The notes below the pieces were generated by a model. The model was not told where the DNA came from, did no database searches, and was given only the letters and a program-made list of their open reading frames with translations. DNA of 64,000 nucleotides, from positions 186,001 through 250,000 of the forward strand of contig BBCS01000002.1 of NCBI GenBank assembly GCA_001316125.1, given 5' to 3'. Below are positions 42,845 through 52,803 of this stretch, piece by piece (the stretch's first letter is position 1; every line of letters begins with the position of its first letter). The stretch comes from Vulcanisaeta distributa JCM 11213. Its GTDB lineage: Archaea > Thermoproteota > Thermoprotei > Thermoproteales > Thermocladiaceae. The position numbers were made by a program, and so were the translations under genes.

Positions 42845-44009
42845 ATGGTTAAGAAGATCGTAGTATTAACTAGGTATTTCTGGCCGGAGGGTGGTGGTGC
42901 TGAACAGGCGACATACCTAGTCGTTAGGGATGTGTTATCATGGGTTGGTGATGTAACGGTTATTTCTGGAACAAGAAAACCAGCCATTACTAGGGGGGGC
43001 GTTAATTACGTGTTTTGGGTACCTCTCTCAAGGAGTAGTAAGCCTAGGGTGTTACTCGAGTCCATGCTCAGGTTTGGGGGGGACATTAAAAGTGTGATTA
43101 TGGAGTCGGACATTGTTTACATACCGTCAAATGCGGTATTACCCCTAGCAATCCTTGTCAGGAGGTTAACCCAAGCGCTAGAATCATCCTTCACCTCCAT
43201 GACTTCCAAGTAATTAATTACGAGGCTGCCGTTATAAATGGTAGAGGTGCAAGTCTCATTGAGCAGATTAGGATCGAGAAATTTGACGGTAATTTAATTA
43301 GGGCGTTGAGTCGGTTATTTTAGCTCGCTAGGTCCATTATACGCCACCGCACTTAACTATGCCGATGACGCAATCTGTGTTTCCAAGGCCCAGGCCAGGG
43401 TCATTGAGGATAAATTAAGGGGGCGTTAGGTGTAGGATTGTTTATAACTTAATTCCCGAAATACCGGAGATCAAGAAGGAGCCTCTGATGAACCCTCATT
43501 TGTATCGCTTGGTGGTGATAGGTACGTGAAGGGTTACCACGTACTGCTGAATGCGATTAAGCAATTGGCTTTGGGCAATAGAAAATTACTAATCATGATA
43601 ACAAGGACGAGGGATAAGAGGGAATTAATGCTTGGCAATTTAAAATTAATAATGACTGGCAGGTTGCCATATAATGATGTGATTAAGGTCGTGGGCTCCT
43701 CCTGGTCCACACTATTCCTATCAGTGCTTGACGAACCACTGCCCTACGCAGTCATTGAGTCACTTCTTTTAAAGACTATACATAGCCATGGGGGGGAGGG
43801 GGGGTGGCGTTCCCGAGATACTGCAGGGGGGGTCAGGAGTTGAGGAATTTATAATTAATGATGAAAATAGTGTTATCGAGGCAATTAATAAAGTGGCTGT
43901 CCTATCTAGAGAGGAGTTAATAGAGATTGGCAATAAATTAAAAGAACATGCTATTAGGAAATTTGATAACGAGAAAATAAAGCGGAAATTGCTAGGTATA
44001 TTTACTTAA
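42845..44009 (+). CDS. GT4 glycosyltransferase, heavily frameshifted
   Basis: At least six shifts are needed to read about 390 residues: VLTRYFWPEGGGAEQATYLV (N-terminal acceptor loop), HDFQVINYEAAVI, ATALNYADDAICVSK, RIVYNLIPEIPE, GGDRYVKGYHVLLNAIK (nucleotide loop), SVLDEPLPYAVIESLL (E-x7-E) and GGVPEILQ. Six G7 or mixed tracts fall in it, including two G7 runs separated by an A near 43789. It is the last transferase of the island. The density of shifts exceeds that of the neighbours, so genuine decay is possible, but all motifs survive. Confidence 0.6.
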
Positions 44010-44070
44010 GTAAATTAGGTAAAATCATGGAAGGGGTACCGGTACTATTTCTATTATGAAGCCATCATCA

Positions 44071-44525
44071 TTACTCCTCCCTATCTGTCTCACGGAACTC
44101 CTTAATCATGTGGTCCGCAATCTCCCTAAGCGTCTTGATTTCATCCCAGGTGTACTCCTTGTAGGGCTTAACCGTTATTAGGTACCTAAGCTTCTACTCA
44201 TCCTCCTTCGTATAGTACTTAGTCCTGGCAATAGGAACCATCGATAGGTAATCCCCCCCTAAGTGCTGTGGTCTCAGACTGAGTGATTACGTTCTTAATG
44301 GCTAGGACATCAATTAATGTATTACTGAAACCAACCATGGTGCGTAAAAGCTCGTAAATATTGACCTTAATCTCCGTAAGGCTCTTCTCAATACTATTAA
44401 TCTTGCCTTCAATGTTATTTATTCTATTCTCAAGCCTATTCAGCTATCCCATAGTAATGCGGTTAGTGGCACAACCACAGCGCCACACTACCCAGCATGC
44501 TCAGTATTGTCGCTATATCAACCAT
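44071..44525 (-). CDS. Small membrane-anchored coiled-coil protein (frameshifted)
   Basis: Reading the minus strand from the ATG at 44525 and joining frames gives about 150 residues: MVDIATILSMLGS and VVVPLTALLWDS form a membrane helix, then a coiled coil (LNRLENRINNIEGKINSIEK, SLTEIKVNIYELLR), a linker with a G7 tract at 44255, and a C-terminal segment YKEYTWDEIKTLREIADHM. No enzyme motif. This helix-plus-coiled-coil layout recurs in archaeal genes next to DUF3782 proteins; a structural or sensing role is a guess. Confidence 0.45.
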
Positions 44526-44631
44526 TCATTATCAATGAATCATTAACGGACTATAATAAGCCTTAATTACTGGGTTTCTCAAAAGAATGAGGTTTCGTTC
44601 TTAATATGACCTATTTTTAAATGAGGGTTCC

Positions 44632-44924
44632 TCACTGCTGTTGCTGCTGAGCCTTTTGCTGTTCCTGCTTCGTCTCCTCCTCAAGCTTCTTAAGCTCAGC
44701 CTCAATCTCCTTCTCAATCTCCTCAATGGGCTTTGGTGGTGGTGTCGTGGCTAGTGCGTAGCTACCCAGGCGAGTATTCCGAAGACCACTATTATTATTA
44801 GTGTATCCGTTATTTGAAGGACCAATGTTGTGTATGGTGTGAAGAAGGTCAGGTATATGTAGGCGAGTATAATCACTATTGATACCACAAGCAATCCAAT
44901 GCCAACCGCCTTATCCCTATTCAT
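44632..44924 (-). CDS. Small two-TM protein with glutamine-rich tail (frameshifted)
   Basis: Starting at the ATG MNRDKAVGIGLLVV (44924), two hydrophobic helices (residues 6-26 and 37-56) are followed, after restoring one G near 44760 (expected AWVGYALATTPPPKP), by a charged helix PIEEIEKEIEAELKKLEEET and a Gln-rich end. About 98 residues. The single-base repair produces a long, sensible coiled-coil tail ending at a TGA at 44632-44634, good evidence that the gene is intact in vivo. Function unknown. Confidence 0.55.
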
Positions 44925-45121
44925 TAAATTCCACATTAAAAGGCAATTAATAAGCATTACTTCCCCCAACCCATCGAAACTTTTAACATAACAGAGGTAA
45001 GTGCCGAAGAAAAATAAATAACTGTATCATATATCAATAAACTCATTGATCACTCTCCAATAACTCATCATAGACACTCAGCGATTAAGTGATATGCGGT
45101 CATAATTATTAATGGGTGTTC

Positions 45122-46129
45122 TCACGTAACGTTGGTATAAACCTCAATACCCAACTCCCTGGCGAGTTCCATGGCTTTATCATCAACGTATGGCGAGATC
45201 ATTACAAGCCTAGGCTTAACACCATTAACCCTCTCATAAAGCTTACCAACCCTCCAGAACTCCGCAACATCGCCCCCCCTGGAAATGCTCGACTTAACCT
45301 CAACAAGCACGTGCACCCCATCTTTAATTACCAAGTCCACATCAATAATCGCAGGATGCCCATAAACCTCACCATTGGTATCATTATACGTCCACTTCTC
45401 AACCTTAGCAGTACCAAGTATCCTCTCAATAACACCCTTCATACCCTCCCTAAACGCCTCCTCAGAAATAACACCCCCCCACCTAGCACTCAACGCGTCT
45501 AACCTCCTGTTAATGGCTGCCATGGACTTATTAAAGTCCTCCCTCAAATTCCTCAATTCAGTCTCAATAACCTCAAACCTCTTATACGCCTCCTCCCACC
45601 TCCTATTATTCTCCTCCCATCTTCTCTCATTCTCCTGCCACCTCCTCTCCTGCTCCTCCCTGAGTGCCTTGACCTCCTGCCATAGTTTGTTTTGGTTCTC
45701 CCAAAGCTTCTCCTGGCTCTCACGTAGGGCCTTAATTTCCTGCCAGATCTTATTATTTTCCTGCCAAAGCCTTTCTTGGCCTTCACGTAATGACTTGATC
45801 TCCTGCCATATCTTGTTGTTTTCTTCCCATAATTTATTTACGTCGGTCCTAAGGGCCTCCTGGCCCTCGGCAAGTCTCTTGATCTCTTGCCATATCTTGT
45901 TGTTCTCCTGCCAGAGCCTTTCCTGGTCTTCCCTCAATGCCCTAACCTCCTCCCAAAGCCTTTCCTGGCCCTCGGCGAGCCTCTGGACAGTCCTTGTTAA
46001 ATCATTAACGGCGCTTATTAACTGCCTGAGTGAAGATTGAACGTCAACAATACCCAAGAACCCTATTACCGCAAACCTAAACTCCTCATCCTCCCTCAAC
46101 AAACGCAAAAACTCATCCCTAATACTCAC
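45122..46129 (-). CDS. DUF3782-type coiled-coil protein with nuclease-fold C-terminus
   Basis: An intact 335-residue protein. Residues 1-30 are a helical cap (DEFLRLLREDEEFRFAVIGF); residues about 45-200 are a long coiled coil built of repeated units such as ENNKIWQEIKSLREGQERLW; the C-terminal 130 residues are an alpha/beta domain with VDVDLVIKDGVHVLVEVKSS, which has the D...E-x-K signature of the PD-(D/E)xK nuclease fold, then RLVMISPYVDDKAMELAREL. The family is common in hyperthermophilic Crenarchaeota and in thermophilic cyanobacteria; activity has not been shown. It is the full-length counterpart of the remnant at 1141-1512. Confidence 0.72.
   Translation of the reverse strand: MSIRDEFLRLLREDEEFRFAVIGFLGIVDVQSSLRQLISAVNDLTRTVQRLAEGQERLWEEVRALREDQERLWQENNKIWQEIKRLAEGQEALRTDVNKLWEENNKIWQEIKSLREGQERLWQENNKIWQEIKALRESQEKLWENQNKLWQEVKALREEQERRWQENERRWEENNRRWEEAYKRFEVIETELRNLREDFNKSMAAINRRLDALSARWGGVISEEAFREGMKGVIERILGTAKVEKWTYNDTNGEVYGHPAIIDVDLVIKDGVHVLVEVKSSISRGGDVAEFWRVGKLYERVNGVKPRLVMISPYVDDKAMELARELGIEVYTNVT
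45560..46010 (-). repeat. Tandem repeats encoding the W-containing coiled coil
   Basis: Within the DUF3782 gene a unit of roughly 21-22 codons (consensus E-G-Q-E-R-L-W-Q-E-N-N-K-I-W-Q-E-I-K-x-L-R) recurs about seven to eight times with small changes. At DNA level the motif CTGCCA(T/G)A(T/G)CTTGTTGTT appears repeatedly. Such arrays can expand or contract by recombination. Confidence 0.65.
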
Positions 46130-46620
46130 ATTGAGTTATTATTGCAAATCAAATATAAACTTACCGCAAAGACAGCACCTCTTAATGAGGATATCCATCC
46201 ATGCGATCGAATCTAGGTTATTAATTAATGATTAGCAACATGATGCTGTACTACCTCATTAAATTCCGCTAATCATTAGGTTCCATGAGTCGATTAAGAT
46301 CACGATTAAAGAGTGCACAAGGGCCTGGAGATTGCGATACATAAAATATAAGGAGCTTACGTGATGAGTAAGAGTACACGTAACTCACTTTAAGACACCA
46401 AGTTAGGTGCTCTTTCTTAATTAATGCTATGAAGGCCATTTAACGCTTCGATCATTGAGATTCATGTAGATGGCATCTAACATGAGAATAGGGGGGTCCT
46501 GGTCGTCAATGTGAATATGGACAGGAAGACATTGGAGAAAAATTAAGGTAACTTGAAGTGATGATGAAGCGGGTGTCTGATTGTTTGTTCATATTACTGT
46601 TGATATTGCCCAGAATATCA
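46130..46620. other. Gene-free interval of 491 nt
   Basis: No convincing gene, RNA or element. On the plus strand a short frame around 46290-46360 reads ESIKITIKECTRAWRLRYI and may be a protein remnant, but nothing supports it on either side. A G6 tract lies at 46492. The region separates the DUF3782 gene from the membrane-protein gene, both on the minus strand. Confidence 0.4.
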
Positions 46621-47178
46621 CTAGGCTATTAATGTTGGTATTAATGCCTTGGTAATGCCCGTTCCGTAAACCCTGGCGAATATGTAGGCTAGGAGTAATG
46701 AACCCACCACTACAAAGGCCAGGCTAACCGCCAGTACCATTGGTTCGCTTAAAATGCTGTGGTGCGTCGCCACCGCATTAACTGAGTATTCAAGGAGTGG
46801 TGTTGTCGCTGTTATTGCCGTCTGGACCACACTCACGTAGAAGTAATTCCCACTGAGTAGCCAGGTATCCATGAAACCCGCGTTTATCCTGAAGGCCCTT
46901 AGCAGCGCCATGAGTACCGTAGCCTCTATCAACCAGCCAATAACCAAGCCCACCAGAGTCGTTATTGGCATTATGGCTTTCATAAACGAAATAAAGCCCG
47001 ATATATCACCCTGGCTTATAGTCACCCCCTCACTGCTTAATTGCGCCTCGATTTGATGAATGAGTATTGGCGTTATTGCTGGTATGAGTATGTAGGTTAC
47101 ATATAGGTAGGTGGCTATGACCGCTATGATGAAACCGATAATCCCCCCCGTAATCCTCAACAAGGACTTAATATTCAT
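46621..47178 (-). CDS. Membrane protein of unknown function, about five TM segments
   Basis: An intact 185-residue protein from the ATG MNIKSLLRITGG (47178; an in-frame start at 47199 would add 7 residues). Hydrophobic segments at about residues 10-32, 65-90, 100-115 and 145-175, with a polar extracytoplasmic loop (HQIEAQLSSEGVTISQGD). The layout recalls Yip1-domain membrane proteins, but no motif settles it. It lies downstream of the ABC ATPase gene (43-nt gap) on the same strand, so may be part of that exporter. Confidence 0.5.
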   Translation of the reverse strand: MNIKSLLRITGGIIGFIIAVIATYLYVTYILIPAITPILIHQIEAQLSSEGVTISQGDISGFISFMKAIMPITTLVGLVIGWLIEATVLMALLRAFRINAGFMDTWLLSGNYFYVSVVQTAITATTPLLEYSVNAVATHHSILSEPMVLAVSLAFVVVGSLLLAYIFARVYGTGITKALIPTLIA

Positions 47179-47221
47179 TAACAACGTACTTATAATCAAT
47201 TATTAATGCATTACTTTCAGC

Positions 47222-47946
47222 CTATATGGCAGTTAACTCCTTAATTAATTGTTCAAGGCTCTCACGTACCTGTGGGACTTCGTAGGTCCTCGTTATTACG
47301 CCGTCGCTTATCCTAGAGACCTTGTGGCAGTTACCTATTAATTCGAGGTTGTGTGTTACCATGACTATGGTCATGCCGAGGTCCCTATTCAATTTCCTGA
47401 ATATTTCCATGATTATGGCCGCGGTCTTACTATCAAGGTTGCCAGTGGTTCATCAGCCAGTAGGAGCCTTGGCCTGGCCACTATCGCCCTGGCAATGGCC
47501 ACCCTCTGCTGCTCACCACCACTAAGCTCATTAGGCCTCCTCCTGGCCTTATCCCTAAGACCAACCATCTCAAGGGCCTCAAGGGCTAGTCTCCTCCTTT
47601 GGCTTGGATCCACGCCTCTGGCTATTAACGGTAACTCGACGTTCTCGAGCACAGTCATCCTGGGTATTAAGTAGTATAGTTGGAATACGAAGCCCACGAA
47701 CTCATTCCTATACCTATCAAGCTCCGCATTACTAAGCCTATGCAATTCGTAAGGCCCAACCCTAAGGTAGCCCCCCCTACTAACCCTGTCTAAACCACCT
47801 ATTAGGCTGAGTAGGGTCGTCTTACCACTACCACTAGGCCCAACTATACATCTAAACTCACCCTCATTAATCTCCAGGTTCACACCACGGAGTGCTGGGT
47901 AATCACCGTAGTACTTCCACACGTCCTTAGCCTCAATGAACGACAC
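47222..47946 (-). CDS. ABC transporter ATPase, MacB/LolD type (frameshifted)
   Basis: About 241 residues. Walker A is VGPSGSGKTTLL (residue 34), Q-loop region FVFQLYYLIPRMTVLENVELP, signature ELSGGEQQRVAIARA, Walker B RLLLADEP, and after the break near 47440 the H-loop TIVMVTHNLELI. The frame shift removes the D-loop sequence; one missing A in CCAACT restores P-T-G-N-L-D. It pairs with the FtsX-like permease at 49704-50951, although that gene is on the opposite strand. SRGGYLRVG contains an extra Gly at a G7 tract. Confidence 0.86.
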
Positions 47947-48038
47947 ACGGGTTATTACGGCACCTCTTTAAAATACATACTCACCAAGTATTCATATATT
48001 GAATATCATAGTAATAATGCCTTTGTAAAGAGAGTATG

Positions 48039-48048
48039 GTTTATAAGG
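48039..48048 (+). promoter_or_regulatory. Probable TATA box of the exported ABC accessory gene
   Basis: GTTTATAAGG is centred about 27 nt before the ATG at 48071, matching a leaderless archaeal promoter. The 124-nt region also has to serve the divergent ATPase gene. Confidence 0.5.
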
Positions 48049-48070
48049 GTACTCGCGGTCTCAAGACCCG

Positions 48071-49707
48071 ATGTCGAAAATGATAACTAATAGGTATATA
48101 CCTGCAATAACCATGGCTGTACTGGCCCTGCTGTCTTTAATACCCTTGGCACAGGCGCAGCAGTACTCAAACACGGCACCACCCTTCTCAATAGTCAGCA
48201 TATCATCAACACCATCACCAACAATTACGGGGATCTCTAAGGTATCAATAACCCTAATATACACAGGCAGTTATTACCTATACAACACTGAGTTCTCCCT
48301 AACACCCTGCAGCGGCGCCGTGGTTTCACAAAACCCGGTATTCATTGGCTGGTTAAACCCTGGTCAGGAGGTCACAGTAACTTACCTAATAAACTCAACA
48401 TTACCCATTAACTGCCAATCCACGCTAACCATAAGCTGGGGTGCCGAGTACGAGACATCACCAAGGCTCAGGTGACCACGTATATACAGGTGGCGGGCTC
48501 AGGCTCAATGAACATAAACTTCCCACTGGTCGTTTATGGCTCGCCGATAATCACGGCATACACCAAGACCCAGTACCTAGTTAGTAATCTTGTTAATCCC
48601 GTGGAGCTCGTGATTAGTAATAATGGTAGTGGGCCCATCTATGACTTACAGGCTAACGTGGGGGGGATTGAGGGCGCCACATTAGCCGCAGGCTCAAACA
48701 CGTTGATAATTGGTACGTTAAATCCAGGGAGCAACTACACCACGACACTGTATGTATTACCGACGGGCAGTGGCCCCCGTAACAATGACAATAGGTTACT
48801 CAGGACTTGATCAAAACGGTAATGTGGTCAGTGGGAGTATTTCAATAAGCATGGGCGTCACCACAGTATCCTCAAGCCAGGTCATTGTTTATCCAGTGAA
48901 TTCCTCGCTAAGCATCGGCTCTGGTAGGTTGGTCATTGGTATTAGGAACGTGAACCCCCCCGTGACCATCTACAACGTGACCCTAGTCATAGCGTCAACC
49001 CAGGGACTAAGCCTAGCGGGTAGTACGGCCTATGATATTGCCGAGATACCGCCTGGATCAACGGATTACGTCTATGTACTCATTGACGTACCAATAACCT
49101 CATCCTCAGCATCAATAACATACTCACTGACATACCAATACGCCGGTGGATACCCAGGTAGTATTCAGGGCGCCATGACCCTTTCCGTGCTTAACCAACC
49201 ATCAATATTAGTAACCGGTTACCAAGTGGCCCCCAACGCCATTAACAATCGGCGAGACGGGCTCCGTGTCGCTGAACTTCGTTAACACTGGTCCAGTGCC
49301 GGCCTACAACCTAAACATAACCGCAATACCAGGCCCTGGCATTAAGATTATTAGTCAATCAAGCACGTACATGGGCACACTAAACTCCCAGCAGTTGAGT
49401 GCTGTGGCCTTCAGCTTCAGCGTTACTAGGGTAATGAACACCACCATAACCTTCCAAATACAGTACACGGACCAATTCGGTCAACAGCACGTGCAGTATT
49501 ACACGGTGCCGATAACCGTGGTTAGGAACGCAACATTGTTTATACAGTCATCTTCAGGTGGGTCAGCAGGGCACAGTCATCAATTACTATAGGTTCCACA
49601 GGACTAATTACTTCACCTACGTAATAATTGCGTTGGCTGTGGTTGCCGTGGCCATAATAATCGCCGTGGTTCTGCTTCTGCGTAGGAGGCATGGTGGTTC
49701 CACATGA
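48071..49707 (+). CDS. Secreted multi-domain beta protein with C-terminal TM anchor, ABC-associated (frameshifted)
   Basis: About 545 residues after four or five repairs (near 48470, 48775, 49245, 49575). The N-terminus is a Sec signal peptide ending ALLSLIPLAQAQ. Four or five repeated beta-sandwich domains follow, each with N-x-G-x-x-P-x-Y/Y-N-x-x turns (NTGPVPAYNLN, NNGSGPIYDLQ, VNPPVTIYNVT), as in CARDB/NEW3-like or S-layer-associated COG1361 proteins. The C-terminus is one membrane helix (VIIALAVVAVAIIIAVVLL) with a basic tail RRRHGG. Its stop overlaps the permease start (ATGA), so it is the extracytoplasmic partner of the transporter. Confidence 0.68.
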
Positions 49708-50951
49708 GGGTTAGCGACTACTTTAAACTGGCGTGGAGTGCAGCGTGGGAGCGTAGGGGGGGTAGGACCATAGGCGCCATTGTCGGGATAATAATAGCCA
49801 TAGTGGCCCTTGGACTAGCCATAGGCATGGGGGCAGGGCTATAAGGCATTGACCACGAGCTTCTTCGAGAGGATCTTCGGGACGAACACAGTGTTCCTAT
49901 TCCCAGGGCAGAACTCACAGTTGACGCTTACTGACGTCTATGAGGTCATGAACATACCGCACGTGACCAACGCCATACCCATACTCTCCACGGTGGCCAG
50001 GGTGAATATTAATGGGCATGAGGTCACGGCCACGATAATAGGGGGCCACGGAGCAGGAGATAATGCAGCTCTACGGAGTAACCTCACTTAGCAATGCCAT
50101 ACTGGCCGGCGCCCCCCCGGTACTTTCGCCAGGACTTGCGTTGGTTGGTTACGACATAGCCTTCACAAGCACAGGCCAGCAAATTGCATACCCTGGCAGG
50201 TAATGGTTATAACAACGCCAGGTGGTTCCGAGATAACCTACACGGTAGGGGCAATAATGCAGCAGAGCGGTATCGGTGTCATTGGCTTGAACCCAAACAA
50301 TGCAATATTTATTGATGAGAACACATTCCTCTCGCAATTTGACCCGTCGGGCACGGTTAATGGGATAATAGTTTACGTGGATTCACCAAACAACATTAAC
50401 TACGTCACGGACGAGTTAAAGGCCCTATTCCCAATGGACCAGGTACTAAACCTATCAACACTACTATCAAGCATTAACCAGTTCTTCACGGTACTCGAGC
50501 TCTTCCTAGCCTTCATAGCCGGGATAAGCTTCGTAATAATTGGCATTTGGATGTTCGACACAATGATGATAAACGTGATTCAGAGGACTAGGGAGTTCGG
50601 GATAATGAGGGCAGTGGCTTCAGCGGTAGGTCAATCCCGCTACTCCTAATTATTGAGGCTGCGATAATAGCAGTAATCGGCTCCGTGATCGGCACGGCAC
50701 TACTCATGGCCATAGTCAGTGTCTTCCCAAGTCCATCATCGTTTATGGGACCGGCCTTTGGAGGACCTGGCAGGGTTGCTAGGGGTGCCGCGGCTGCCAC
50801 GTCATCATCAATAATGCTACCCATAGCCCTAACGCCTCTTGACTTCGCCGCAATATTCATACTGCCCATAGCCATAAACGTGATAGCCGCATTGGTACCG
50901 GCGATAAGGGCCATGAGAATACCGCCGGCCCAAACCCTGCGCTATGAGTGA
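49704..50951 (+). CDS. FtsX/MacB-type ABC permease (frameshifted)
   Basis: About 415 residues. N-terminal helix after WERRGGRTIGAIVGIIIA, a periplasmic-type MacB core domain (FFERIFGTNTVFLFPG, VYEVMNIPHVTNAIPILS), then three C-terminal membrane helices with the conserved cytoplasmic segment RTREFGIMRAV and the terminal AIRAMRIPPAQTLRYE. Breaks lie near 49843, 50055, 50195 and 50630. MacB-type systems move substrates on the outer side of the membrane or sense signals rather than transport across it; the substrate here is unknown. Confidence 0.8.
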
Positions 50952-50986
50952 GGTGGGTGCGTCGGCAGTTCCTTAAAAGTAATGCG

Positions 50987-52089
50987 TTATAGTTTAAGTA
51001 CGGCTCTCCTAAGTATTGGGTCCGCAATCACGTAATCCTCATCGACCCTCTCCACAATTCCGTGATCAATTAACTCCCTGAGAAGCACATACAGCGACTT
51101 ATCATTTATTGACCTACCCTCAGCGGTCTCAAGCGCCGCCTTGAGCTCCCTCCAACCCCCCCTCCTAACGAATAACTCCCTGAGCAATACCCTATACCTG
51201 GGACTCCTATTGGCTAAGAAATTCCTAAGCTCATTAAGCGCCAGGGCTGTTGCGGATTCGAGGACCTCATCAAGTGATTGCCTACCCTCAACCACATATT
51301 GATGACCAATATATGTCAACCAACCAATCACGCCATCAAGCTCATTCACGATACGCATCAACAACCCATCACTAACCCGAACCCCCCATACTGCTCGAAG
51401 CCCCCCCTCCTCAGGAAGTCCAGGGACTCATCAGGACTAAGTCTCCTGGTGTTTACGAAGTGTATGTACCTACCGAATAATGGAGCCTCAGGGTCATTAA
51501 CGCGTAGGAACTTATCCAGCACGCCAACCTCGGAACCGGATATGAGGAATTTCACGTATTTTAGATTATCGTATGAGTACGCGAGCAACGCATTAAAGTT
51601 TATCCAGGTTACCCTACTCAGTTCCTGGGCCTCATCAATCGCGATTATTACGGGCTTGCCCAATTCCGTGCCGAGGTCATTGATGGCATCGAATAACTCA
51701 CCAATACTTAGCCTACGGAATTCACCCAGTTTAATCTCCACATGCATCGGTGATACCCCAATCCTAACCCACCTAATCCTGGACAGGACATCCCTAACCC
51801 TATCGATTATTGGCTTATTCTTGGCAAGGAAATCCCCCCCAAGTCCACGCCTAATTAATTCGATGAGGTCTGCCTGCCTAGGCCTGCCTGTGAACCTCAC
51901 GTCCAGGTAAATGTATGGGTAACCAACCTCATTAAGCGCAACCCTCATTAACGAGGTCTTGCCAGTCCTCCTTAAGCCCCTAATGACGATTATCTTATCA
52001 TTGATGATGCCATTAACTAAATTCCTCAACTCAGCCTTAAAGTCGTAAAGGTCCTCCCTCCTACTCTTAGGCTCAAGATCAAAGAGCAT
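50987..52089 (-). CDS. Archaeal AAA ATPase (ATPase_2/Arch_ATPase family, frameshifted)
   Basis: About 367 residues. Walker A is RGLRRTGKTSLMRVAL (about residue 38), Walker B VIIAIDEAQEL, then SGSEVGVLDKFL (sensor) and FVNTRRLSPDESLDFLRRGG. The break at about 51360 precedes the C-terminal domain, which ends in a winged helix (SLYVLLRELIDHGIVERVDED). This family is abundant in Crenarchaeota and of uncertain function, with suggested links to stress or mobile DNA. C7 tracts at 51160, 51403 and 51837 add Gly residues. Confidence 0.78.
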
Positions 52090-52100
52090 ATACCAGTTAC

Positions 52101-52606
52101 TTACCCTATAGGTAAGCTTATTAACCCGACTACCCCCCTCGGCCTCAGCACAACGCCAAGTATAGCCAATACCACGCCTATTAAGCCAATAATCATAGCA
52201 ACCAGTACGAGCACCCCACCAACCAGTAATGACGAGGTCAATGAGACTCCGACGACGCTATATTTAACCGTGACAGGCACTGAGTAATTATTCATTAAGT
52301 ACAGGTGCCCACTCCTGATAACACGGTATATGCCACGACATAATGCCCGTTAGTGTACACGGACCTCAGCACGCCTGGCGTGGTTACGTAAACCCCCCCG
52401 AGAGGCTGGTTGATTGAATCCGTATAAACCACCGTCAATACCTTACCTGGCTTACCGTGCCTATTGTGACGTTACTACCAGGCTTAATGTAACCGTCATA
52501 GCCGTAGGACTCACCAACCTTGAAGCCATGTAGGTACCAATCACAAACATTACAATGCAAACACGATTAAAACCACACCTGTTATCAATAAACCCCCCCT
52601 CCTCAT
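52101..52606 (-). CDS. Small membrane-anchored beta-domain protein (frameshifted)
   Basis: Joining four frames gives about 165 residues: an N-terminal signal or anchor helix (GGLLITGVVLIVFAL), a beta domain with KVGESYGYDGYIKPGSNVT and LTVVYTDSINQPLGGVYV (Ig/carboxypeptidase-regulatory-like), and a C-terminal membrane helix (VLVLVAMIIGLIGVVLAIL). The last 65 residues are in one frame. Located 11 nt downstream of nothing else on its strand except the ATPase, whose start lies 12 nt further on, so the two may be co-transcribed. Function unknown. Confidence 0.42.
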
Positions 52607-52803
52607 AGCACCAAACACTTAAAACTACCATACGATAATAAGCATTACCCTCTACGCAGCGACAACATGTAGAAAGGTCATAATTTGGACCTGGAGAGTC
52701 GCCGCAGTTATATGCACGGCGACTCTTCCTGCTCAAAGCATGGAAATGGCTCATCATGAGGTGACGATTAGGATAAACACTGATTTGAGGCGTTGCTTAA
52801 TTT

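Noticed and set aside
9437..44009. Phase-variable expression of glycan genes by G-tract length
   Set aside because: Tracts are just as common in etf, fixC, coaBC and radical SAM genes and in intergenic DNA, so they are not specific to surface genes.
45560..46010. CRISPR-like array
   Set aside because: The repeats are contiguous, coding, in one frame and degenerate, without unique spacers.
45375..46040. Plus-strand serine/leucine/cysteine-rich ORF opposite the DUF3782 gene
   Set aside because: It is the antisense shadow of the repeat-encoding coiled coil and has no independent start signal or family features.
46130..46620. Gene remnant or RNA in the gene-free interval
   Set aside because: Short in-frame stretches exist but do not join into a known protein and no RNA structure stands out.
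50588..50914. Minus-strand Ala/Ile-rich frame opposite the permease 3' end
   Set aside because: Antisense to conserved membrane helices of the FtsX domain; no promoter or domain support.
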